Shown here: positions 30,429 to 35,032 of the stretch, in pieces
Position numbering within the stretch: position 1 is the first letter of the stretch
How the letters are laid out: the number at the start of each line of letters is the position of its first letter
Assembly (NCBI GenBank): GCA_016198415.1
Contig: JACQIO010000003.1
Location: 1 to 35,032, forward strand
Direction: 5' to 3'
Length of the DNA: 35,032 bases
Source: Candidatus Berkelbacteria bacterium
GTDB taxonomy: Bacteria; Patescibacteriota; UBA1384; JACPKC01
The notes under the pieces: generated by a model
What the model was told of the DNA's origin: nothing
The model's database searches: none
Seen by the model: the letters and a program-made list of their open reading frames with translations, nothing else
Program-made: the position numbers and the translations under genes

Positions 30429-30474
30429 TTGCCACCCACCAGCGCCAACTCTTCGAGGCCCTTTGGCAGATCTC
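30429..30474 (+). pseudogene. Fragment of a TrmB C-terminus (copy 1)
   Basis: Read in frame it gives ATHQRQLFEALWQIS, which aligns with the AQTYRQQFETLWNLA tail of TrmB 1. It has no start and follows the stop of the intact TrmB 2. A near-identical copy lies at 32270-32316. Confidence 0.65.
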
Positions 30475-30509
30475 CGCTCCAGTCTCAGAAATCTCGTGAT
30501 TGCGGCTTG

Positions 30510-30518
30510 TGCTAGACT
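30510..30518 (+). promoter_or_regulatory. Extended -10 box six bases before the second coiled-coil gene
   Basis: TGC-TAGACT, six bases, then ATG 30525, with no Shine-Dalgarno site. The spacing is the same as at 28296-28311. Confidence 0.65.
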
Positions 30519-30524
30519 GAGCGT

Positions 30525-30788
30525 ATGGCACTGACCAACGACGATCTGAAGAAGATCAAGGCGGCGATTGACGCTCGCGCTGATTTGCAGGACGCGAAGA
30601 ACGAGCGTCAGTTTGAAGCACTCCAAAACACGATGGCGACGAAGGCAGAACTCCACGAGGCTGAAGATCGTCTCTCTGGCAAGATTGAAGAGGTCAAGGA
30701 GATGCTCACCGAAGACATTCACGTCCTCGGCGGCGACGTCCGCACCCTCAAACGCCGCGTTCGCATGAAAGATCGAGCACAAGCGTAG
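30525..30788 (+). CDS. Small coiled-coil protein (paralogue 2)
   Basis: 87 aa starting MALTNDDLKKIKAAIDARAD, then NTMATKAELHEAEDRLSGKI and a charged helix with heptad hydrophobic residues. It is clearly homologous to the 28311-28568 protein, and both follow a TrmB gene and have the same leaderless-type promoter. It may oligomerise or partner with the regulator, but nothing in the sequence proves this. Confidence 0.8.
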   Translation: MALTNDDLKKIKAAIDARADLQDAKNERQFEALQNTMATKAELHEAEDRLSGKIEEVKEMLTEDIHVLGGDVRTLKRRVRMKDRAQA

Positions 30789-30794
30789 ACGAAG

Positions 30795-30824
30795 AAGGGC
30801 CACACCGTGATTGGCGTGGCCCTT
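30795..30824. terminator. Terminator hairpin between convergent genes
   Basis: AAGGGCCAC and GTGGCCCTT form a nine-pair stem. The minus-strand side continues CTTCGTC. It corresponds to the hairpin at 26771-26804. Confidence 0.65.
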
Positions 30825-30863
30825 GTAGCCTGGGACAGGAGCGAGGCTCTACCGCGCAACCAG
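30795..30863. repeat. Copy B of a shared gene-end segment
   Basis: Hairpin plus GAGCGAGGCTCTACCGCG and CAACCAG, matching copy A at 26778-26842. Here CTACCGCGCAACCAG encodes the LVAR end and stop of the 30849-31364 gene. Confidence 0.65.
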
Positions 30864-31364
30864 CGACTCGAAGATGAGAGCCTGAACTTTTGGCCAGTGC
30901 TTACCTGAGCGGGCAATTGCTTTGATAGCCTCCCTACCCCACGAGCGGTCACGGTACTCCCATTCACTCTCTCGGAGTCGCGCCACGATAGCCAAGTAGT
31001 GCTCGAAGAGGTGGATGGCATCTTTCCCCAGGTAACCCGGGGTGCAGAAGCAGTCGATACAACGCAGACCCATGAGCGGCCAGTCCTCGCGGCCCCTGGT
31101 GAATTGACCTGCACCATGCAGCAAGGCCGCATCGTCCCACCACGCCGGATCCTTCAGGAGATACTCCGTCATGCTAGTGAGGAGCTGATCCATCCAGATC
31201 TTTCGAAGCCCGGTCGTGATCGGCCCCGGCGCCTTGATCTGCAGCTCGTTCAGGGCCCTTTGCAGCTGCATCGACTCCTTAGCCGTGATCGGCCTGGATA
31301 ACGTCTGACTCGCCCACGTGAGCGCGTCGGCCATCTCCTGCGCCGTTGTGAGGTTATCGAACAT
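30849..31364 (-). CDS. Hypothetical helical protein divergent from the third TrmB gene
   Basis: 171 aa from ATG 31364 with AGGAGG seven bases upstream. The sequence is largely helical and Trp-rich: AQEMADALTWASQTL, QLQRALNELQIKAPG, TTGLRKIWMDQLLTSMTEYL, DPAWWDDAALLHGAG, then a CxC pair (CIDCFC), IHLFEHYLAIVARLRESEWE and REAIKAIARSGKHWPKVQAL. The helix pairs could be HEAT-like, but that is a guess. It is not similar to the other divergent genes in the cluster. Promoter at 31415-31442. Confidence 0.72.
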   Translation of the reverse strand: MFDNLTTAQEMADALTWASQTLSRPITAKESMQLQRALNELQIKAPGPITTGLRKIWMDQLLTSMTEYLLKDPAWWDDAALLHGAGQFTRGREDWPLMGLRCIDCFCTPGYLGKDAIHLFEHYLAIVARLRESEWEYRDRSWGREAIKAIARSGKHWPKVQALIFESLVAR

Positions 31365-31414
31365 GTCACTCGCCTCCTGTTTGTTAATCGTCGACCATCG
31401 CTGATCGACTGGAT

Positions 31415-31452
31415 AGTGTATGAGAAATTCAGAATCTGTCGATACAATCGAC
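31415..31452 (-). promoter_or_regulatory. Promoter and inverted repeat of the 30849-31364 gene
   Basis: On the minus strand TCGACA (31442-31437), 16 bases and TACACT (31420-31415). GTCGAT and ATCGAC (31438-31452) form an inverted repeat over the -35. Confidence 0.5.
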
Positions 31453-31464
31453 GAACCTCTAAAC

Positions 31465-31513
31465 TTGGATCAGGTAAATATATGTAGTATAGTGTCAGTT
31501 ATACTGACACTAT
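31465..31513 (+). promoter_or_regulatory. Promoter and operator of the third TrmB gene
   Basis: TTGGAT (31465-31470), 17 bases and TATAGT (31488-31493). Two 11-base arms (31489-31499 and 31503-31513) with a three-base centre form a perfect inverted repeat running from the -10 to the AT of the start codon. A protein bound there would block its own gene. Confidence 0.75.
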
Positions 31514-32252
31514 GAAGCTGACCGACGCGCTGGCCCAACTTGGACTCAATGCTAAGGAAACCGCTACGTACCTAGCGGCCCTTGAATTGGGGGAGACGTT
31601 ACTCCGGCCGCTAGCTCAACACGCGCATGTCAAACGGCCGACGCTGTACGAGGTCCTGCCACGGCTCCACGAGCTCGGTCTGGTCAGCTACGGGAGGAAG
31701 GGGAAGCGGCGCACGATCATCGCCCAAGAACCGGCCAAGCTCCTTTACCTCCAGGAGGAGCGGCTCGAAAACTTGCGCACCGTGCTTCCCGAGCTCATCT
31801 CCCGCTACAACGTGATCGGCGCCACGCCCAGGGTCCTGACTTACGAGGGCGTTAAGGGCATCAAGCAGGTCTACGAGGACACACTGACCGAGGAACTGCC
31901 GATCCGTTCGTTTCTCCAGGTAGCCGAGATCGAGCCAGAGATCGAGACCTACCTTCTCAAAAGCTACGTCCCACGTCGGGTTAAGCGTCGGATTCACGTC
32001 AAGAATTTAGTCAGCGGGAGCGAAGGCGAGGCGACGAGGATTCTCCCGGATGCCGGCACGTACCGAGAAAATCGCTTTGTCGACCAAAAGCTCTTCCCCG
32101 CCAACATTGAGGTTCTGATCTACAGCAACAAGGTCGCGTTCGTGACGTACAAGACGGACAGTCCGGCGATGGGAATCATCATCGAGAGCGGCCAGATCGC
32201 CGAGACGATGCGCTCGTTCCACAGCATGGCTTGGGAGTTTGCCAGACCGTAA
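31512..32252 (+). CDS. TrmB-family transcriptional regulator (3)
   Basis: 246 aa from ATG 31512, which lies inside its own operator; the leader would be about 12 bases with no Shine-Dalgarno site. The winged helix (about 5-72) reads LAQLGLNAKETATYLAALEL, then RPTLYEVLPRLHELGLVSYG. The effector domain has VLTYEGVKGIKQVYEDTL (the EGxxGIxxxYEDTL block common in bacterial members), LLKSYVPRRVKRRIHVKNLV and FPANIEVLIYSNKVAFVTY. It is more distant from TrmB 1 and 2 than they are from each other. A fragment of another TrmB tail lies after its stop. Confidence 0.88.
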   Translation: MKLTDALAQLGLNAKETATYLAALELGETLLRPLAQHAHVKRPTLYEVLPRLHELGLVSYGRKGKRRTIIAQEPAKLLYLQEERLENLRTVLPELISRYNVIGATPRVLTYEGVKGIKQVYEDTLTEELPIRSFLQVAEIEPEIETYLLKSYVPRRVKRRIHVKNLVSGSEGEATRILPDAGTYRENRFVDQKLFPANIEVLIYSNKVAFVTYKTDSPAMGIIIESGQIAETMRSFHSMAWEFARP

Positions 32253-32269
32253 GGGTTGAGTCGAACGAA

Positions 32270-32316
32270 TTGGCCACCCACCAGCGCCAGCTCTTCGAGG
32301 CCCTTTGGCAGATCTC
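32270..32316 (+). pseudogene. Fragment of a TrmB C-terminus (copy 2)
   Basis: Encodes LATHQRQLFEALWQISKP in frame, nearly the same bases as 30429-30474, again just after an intact TrmB gene. The alignment to TrmB tails includes the F-E-x-L-W core and the final Pro. Confidence 0.65.
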
Positions 32317-32380
32317 GAAACCCGTCCCGGATCGCCTTCTTCCAGAAGCAACTGACAGTAAACAACGCCCGTAACTGGTG

Positions 32381-32424
32381 AAAGTGTACCGTAACTCGAC
32401 GGCCGTTTGGTTATGGTACACTTT
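32381..32424 (+). promoter_or_regulatory. 44-bp inverted repeat over the PaaX-like gene promoter
   Basis: Arms starting AAAGTGTACC and ending GGTACACTTT flank a CGACGGCCG centre; most positions pair. TGG-TACACT (32414-32422), an extended -10, lies in the right arm. The sequence closely matches 6075-6112 read on the minus strand. Autoregulation by the gene product is likely. Confidence 0.7.
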
Positions 32425-32489
32425 GAGTGATGCTGGTGAGACGTTAGTGATGAAAGGCGTGATGAAGGGAGAAAAAGGAAGGAGGCGCT

Positions 32490-33149
32490 ATGGCACGGCC
32501 GCTCGGTGAATTGAGTCGATCGATTCTCAGCTCGCTCAAGTTCATGGCTGAGGTGATCGATGAGTATGGACGCAGCCCAATGGGGAGTAAGTACCAGTTG
32601 GCGCGGTGGGTGTGGAATCAAACGAGACCGACAGGAGTGCCCTACGACACGCGCTACCGCCGCGCCGTTTGGCGGCTCCGTAAGGCGGGCCTCATTCGCC
32701 TGCAACACAACCGGATTGAGCTGGCCCCCGAAGCGCAGGCGTATCTCGAGCCGAGCGAGACCACGATCAATGACGTCAGACTCTCAAGACCTGCCACTTG
32801 GGATGGGCTCTGGCGGATGGTCATTTGGGACATCCCGGAACGCAAGCGCGACGTACGTAACCGTTTCCGACAGAAGCTGACGGAGCTCGGCTTTGTCCGC
32901 ATCCAGGGGAGCATCTGGGTCACTCCTTGGCCATGCGAGTCGGAACTTCAGCTCCTCCGATCCGGCTACGGGCTCTCAAGCGAGAATGTCCTCTACGTTG
33001 AGGCTCGTCGCATCGAAGGCGAGGCTCGGCTCCGTACCCACTTCCATCTTGAGGGAGCCCACGATCAATCATCGACCACTGAGGTACCGTCTGCGTTCCT
33101 CTCTCGGGCCGATGCCGAGCTCATCGAGAGTTATCTGAACCAAGCCTAA
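32490..33149 (+). CDS. PaaX-like regulator with Cas2-like C-terminal fold
   Basis: 219 aa from ATG 32490 with AAGGAGG upstream. The N-terminal part (about 30-85) is winged-helix-like: YQLARWVWNQTRP, TRYRRAVWRLRKAGLIRLQ. The central block WDGLWRMVIWDIPERKRDVR (104-123) and GFVRIQGSIWVTPWPCESEL (134-153) is the signature shared by PaaX-type repressors and Cas2 nucleases (ferredoxin fold); IWDIPE stands where Cas2 has its catalytic Asp strand. No CRISPR array or cas1 is near, and the winged helix argues for a regulator. Palindromes lie before (32381) and after (33253) the gene. Confidence 0.82.
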   Translation: MARPLGELSRSILSSLKFMAEVIDEYGRSPMGSKYQLARWVWNQTRPTGVPYDTRYRRAVWRLRKAGLIRLQHNRIELAPEAQAYLEPSETTINDVRLSRPATWDGLWRMVIWDIPERKRDVRNRFRQKLTELGFVRIQGSIWVTPWPCESELQLLRSGYGLSSENVLYVEARRIEGEARLRTHFHLEGAHDQSSTTEVPSAFLSRADAELIESYLNQA

Positions 33150-33252
33150 GTCCGAGTCTTCACGAGACTTTGCTTAACGCGGAATCCCCTGGAGCCGATG
33201 AACGAATCGATAATGTGTAGGATCCCAGATCCTTGGAGAAATCTCGGATAGT

Positions 33253-33286
33253 GGTCCATAATCAGACGGCCGTCTGATTATGGACC
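33253..33286. repeat. 34-bp perfect palindrome, GGCC centre
   Basis: Seventeen bases, ending CAGACGG, are followed by their exact reverse complement. The GACGGCCGTC centre is shared with 6075-6112 and, in part, 32381-32424; the CATAAT arms resemble 18344-18381. It lies between convergent genes. Confidence 0.85.
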
Positions 33287-33381
33287 TTCTTGGTTATCCG
33301 ACGATGTTCCTACGATCAAAAAAGGTGACGGTGACGTAGGCGCCGAGTAGATACGACGCATCGGCCACCTCAGCAACCTTT

Positions 33382-33448
33382 GCAGGACGTACGCACCTCC
33401 TCCAAGAGAGCCGGGAGCTTATCTCGGGTTCGGTTGCGTACGTCCTGC
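33382..33448. repeat. Long-armed inverted repeat in the 33.15-33.49 kb gap
   Basis: GCAGGACGTACGCA (33382-33395) and TGCGTACGTCCTGC (33435-33448) are perfect 14-base arms around a 39-base loop that may form its own weak stem. The gap 33150-33490 has no gene. A structured RNA, terminator or protein site are all possible. Confidence 0.7.
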
Positions 33449-33490
33449 TGTTGATACCACGGGCCACGGGATCATCGGTTCGTCAACCGC

Positions 33491-34579
33491 CTACCGTTGC
33501 TGCGTTTCCCTCATCACCCGCTCGTAGACGCGGATGGTTTCGCGGGCGGTTCGCTCCCAACTGAACTTCTTGGCTTGCTTCCTCCCTTTGGCGGCGGCTT
33601 CGCGGCGGAGTGAGGCGTCGGTCATGAGTCGGGCCAGGGCGTGGACCCAGCCGGCTGTGTCATCGGGTGGCAGCAGGATGCCGCCGTTCCCAACCATCTC
33701 GGGTAAAGACGAGGTGTTGGAGGAGACAACCGGCGTCCCACACGCCATTGCTTCCAGCGGCGGCAGGCCAGCCCCCTCGTAGAGTGACGGGAAGGCAAAG
33801 AGACTGGCGGCGCTGTACAGGTACGGCTTGTCCTCCTCGTCAATATAGCCGGTGAAGACGACGGCATTGGCGAGACCAAGCTCCTGGACGGCCCCAAACA
33901 GGCCCTCGTAGTACCAACCTTTCTTGCCGGTGATGACGAGCTTCCAACTTGGCCCGACCTTCTTCCGAGCCTCGCCAAAGACGCGGACCAGGAACTCCAG
34001 GTTCTTCCGAGGATTAATCGTCCCCACGTGGAGGATGAACCGCTCACCAGTCTGGTACTTCTGCCGAACGGCCGCCAGCCGATCTTTGTCCCGGACGGGC
34101 CGGAAGATTTCGTCCGCGGCCTCGTAGATGACGGTGATCTTCTCCTCCGGAATGCCGAGGAGCTCGATGATATCCTGCTTGGTGTGCTCGGAGACGGAGA
34201 TGATGTGGCTGGCAAACCGGTAGGAGAAGGGCATCCAGCGGCCAAAGTACATTCGGGAGCCGAGTGGGATGTCCGCCCCAAAGTGCATCGCGATGAGATC
34301 GTGGATGGTCACGACGACCGGGATCTTGACCCGGAGTGGGGCGGAGAACGCCGGCTGGTGGATCACGTTGGCACCAGCCCGGAGCGCGGCCGTTGGGTAG
34401 CCAACCTGGTCCCACCACCAGCGCCGGACCGAGGTGAAGTCCTCTTCCGTCTCTGGCAGAATCCGGATGTACTCGTTCCGTCGATCGATCTGCTCCAGGT
34501 TACGGACCAAGTTCTCCACGTAGAACCCAAACCCCGTCTTCTGGGCCTGGGTGGTCTGCATGTCGATGGCAACCTTCAT
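33491..34579 (-). CDS. Family 4 glycosyltransferase (GT-B fold)
   Basis: 362 aa from ATG 34579 (MKVAIDMQTTQAQKTGFGFY). GT4 blocks: KTGFGFYVENLVRNL, VVVTIHDLIAMHFGAD, SHIISVSEHTKQDIIELLG, LHVGTINPRKNLEFLVRVF, VFTGYIDEEDKPYLYSAAS and the catalytic segment [18 protein letters not shown]. It is similar to the GT4 at 19967-21067 in several blocks. TGC-TACCAT lies exactly six bases before the ATG. It stands apart from the main glycan cluster, next to the tRNA genes. Confidence 0.9.
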   Translation of the reverse strand: MKVAIDMQTTQAQKTGFGFYVENLVRNLEQIDRRNEYIRILPETEEDFTSVRRWWWDQVGYPTAALRAGANVIHQPAFSAPLRVKIPVVVTIHDLIAMHFGADIPLGSRMYFGRWMPFSYRFASHIISVSEHTKQDIIELLGIPEEKITVIYEAADEIFRPVRDKDRLAAVRQKYQTGERFILHVGTINPRKNLEFLVRVFGEARKKVGPSWKLVITGKKGWYYEGLFGAVQELGLANAVVFTGYIDEEDKPYLYSAASLFAFPSLYEGAGLPPLEAMACGTPVVSSNTSSLPEMVGNGGILLPPDDTAGWVHALARLMTDASLRREAAAKGRKQAKKFSWERTARETIRVYERVMRETQQR

Positions 34580-34585
34580 GCTGCT

Positions 34586-34594
34586 ATGGTAGCA
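34586..34594 (-). promoter_or_regulatory. Extended -10 box six bases before the third GT4 gene
   Basis: On the minus strand TGC-TACCAT is followed by six bases and ATG 34579. No Shine-Dalgarno site is present. Confidence 0.55.
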
Positions 34595-34596
34595 AA

Positions 34597-34694
34597 GTCG
34601 CTTCGCTCCAGAGACCAGCTATCCAGTAACCAGACCCTCAGGACTGGTGAGCTGGACTCTGGTTGTCTGGGATCTCCCGCACCGATGCGGGTTT
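34597..34694 (-). repeat. tRNA spacer, copy 1
   Basis: Begins GTCGCTTCGCTCCAGA and is largely CTGG-type seven-base words; it ends with the hairpin CCCGCA/TGCGGG beside the tRNA 3' end. It aligns along its length with 34773-34869. Confidence 0.75.
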
Positions 34695-34770
34695 TGGTGC
34701 GCCCGGGGGGACTCGAACCCTCGGCCTTCAGGTCCGGAACCTGACGCTCTATCCGCTGAGCTACGGGCGC
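34695..34770 (-). tRNA. tRNA-Arg (anticodon CCG)
   Basis: The cloverleaf folds fully: acceptor GCGCCCG/CGGGCGC, D arm GCTC/GAGC, anticodon stem TCAGG/CCTGA with loop TTCCGGA, T arm GAGGG/CCCCC with TTCGAGT. Discriminator A, and CCA is encoded. Reads CGG. Confidence 0.95.
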
Positions 34771-34772
34771 TC

Positions 34773-34869
34773 GTCGCTTCGCTCCAGAAATCAGATATCC
34801 AGTGACCAGACTATCAGTACTGGCAGGCTGGACACTGGTTGTCTGGTCTCTCTCGCACAACGTGCGAGT
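34773..34869 (-). repeat. tRNA spacer, copy 2
   Basis: Divergent copy of 34597-34694, with the same opening GTCGCTTCGCTCCAGA and a hairpin CTCGCAC/GTGCGAG at the same place. With the tRNA it forms a duplicated unit of about 175 bases. Confidence 0.75.
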
Positions 34870-34946
34870 TGGTGCGCCCGACAGGATTCGAACCTGTGGC
34901 CTCGAGCTCCGCAAGCTCGCGCTCTATCCAACTGAGCTACGGGCGC
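34870..34946 (-). tRNA. tRNA-Arg (anticodon GCG)
   Basis: Acceptor GCGCCCG/CGGGCGC, D arm GCTC/GAGC, anticodon stem CGAGC/GCTCG with loop TTGCGGA, T arm ACAGG/CCTGT with TTCGAAT, discriminator A, encoded CCA. The anticodon starts with G, whereas most bacteria use ACG (inosine) for this box. Confidence 0.92.
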
Positions 34947-34947
34947 C

Positions 34948-35032
34948 TGGCGGTGAGGGTGGGATTCGAACCCACGGGCCCCTTACGGAGCCAACGCATT
35001 AGCAGTGCGTTGCTTTCGGCCACTCAGCCACC
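34948..35032 (-). tRNA. tRNA-Ser (anticodon GCU), 5' end cut by the window
   Basis: Anticodon stem ACGCA/TGCGT with loop CTGCTAA, a long variable arm typical of tRNA-Ser, T arm GTGGG/CCCAC with TTCGAAT, discriminator G and encoded CCA. The first acceptor bases lie beyond the window. One base separates it from the Arg tRNA. Confidence 0.9.

Noticed and set aside
32490-33149. Cas2-like domain suggesting a CRISPR system
   Set aside because: No CRISPR array, cas1 or effector lies in the window. The winged-helix-like N-terminus and promoter palindrome fit a PaaX-type regulator better.
33382-33448. Integron attC site
   Set aside because: The core GTTRRRY/RYYYAAC boxes are absent and no integrase is present.

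Overview
The window looks like a chromosomal segment of a GC-rich bacterium, most consistent with a member of the Candidate Phyla Radiation (Patescibacteria). That placement is an inference from gene content. It rests on a PcrA/UvrD helicase that ends without the usual C-terminal extension, several TrmB-type regulators, a PaaX/Cas2-like protein, paired GtrA proteins, a MurE-like ligase with no N-terminal UMP-MurNAc domain, and small ATKxxL-type coiled-coil proteins. No rRNA or marker protein here settles the taxonomy. The tRNA genes encode their CCA ends.

Layout. 1-2.3 kb: six small or medium plus-strand genes, most with strong Shine-Dalgarno sites, including an SRPBCC (aromatase/cyclase-like) protein and a Thr-rich peptide. 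2.3-9.9 kb: minus-strand block with an unknown protein, a PcrA/UvrD helicase, two small genes, dnaB, dnaX and a TPR protein. 10.3-12.2 kb: three-gene plus-strand membrane-protein operon. 12.2-26.7 kb: envelope polysaccharide region with two GT4 glycosyltransferases, two GtrA proteins, a clan-A-like glycoside hydrolase, a GT-C membrane glycosyltransferase, a Wzx-like flippase, two O-antigen ligase/polymerase-like proteins and a MurE-like ligase. It is interrupted by a small minus-strand operon (REC-like and HhH proteins) at 18.4-19.9 kb. 26.8-33.2 kb: regulatory cluster in which three TrmB-like genes each face a divergent minus-strand gene, followed by a PaaX/Cas2-like gene. 33.5-35.0 kb: a third GT4 gene, then tRNA-Arg(CCG), tRNA-Arg(GCG) and a truncated tRNA-Ser(GCU), all on the minus strand.

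The polysaccharide genes can be read as a pathway: GT4 enzymes build a glycan on a lipid carrier, GtrA and GT-C proteins move or transfer lipid-linked sugars, the flippase exports, and the ligase/polymerase proteins join units outside. The MurE-like gene heads the minus-strand run that contains the ligases, flippase and one GT4, which ties wall synthesis to glycan export.

Four patterns cut across the genes. (1) Many genes have a TAnnnT -10 box, often extended by TGn, exactly 6-7 bases before ATG and no Shine-Dalgarno site, which suggests leaderless mRNAs. (2) Intergenic palindromes of 22-44 bp share a GAC-GATC/GGCC-GTC type centre; one subgroup lies at the PaaX-like gene and at a distant small operon. 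(3) Seven-base tandem arrays of many different sequences lie between genes and also in frame inside uvrD, dnaX and an O-antigen ligase gene. (4) The TrmB cluster carries duplicated gene-end fragments that suggest module replacement. The TrmB modules, with palindromic operators sitting exactly on back-to-back promoters, are the best candidate for an undescribed system; what they sense or control is unknown.
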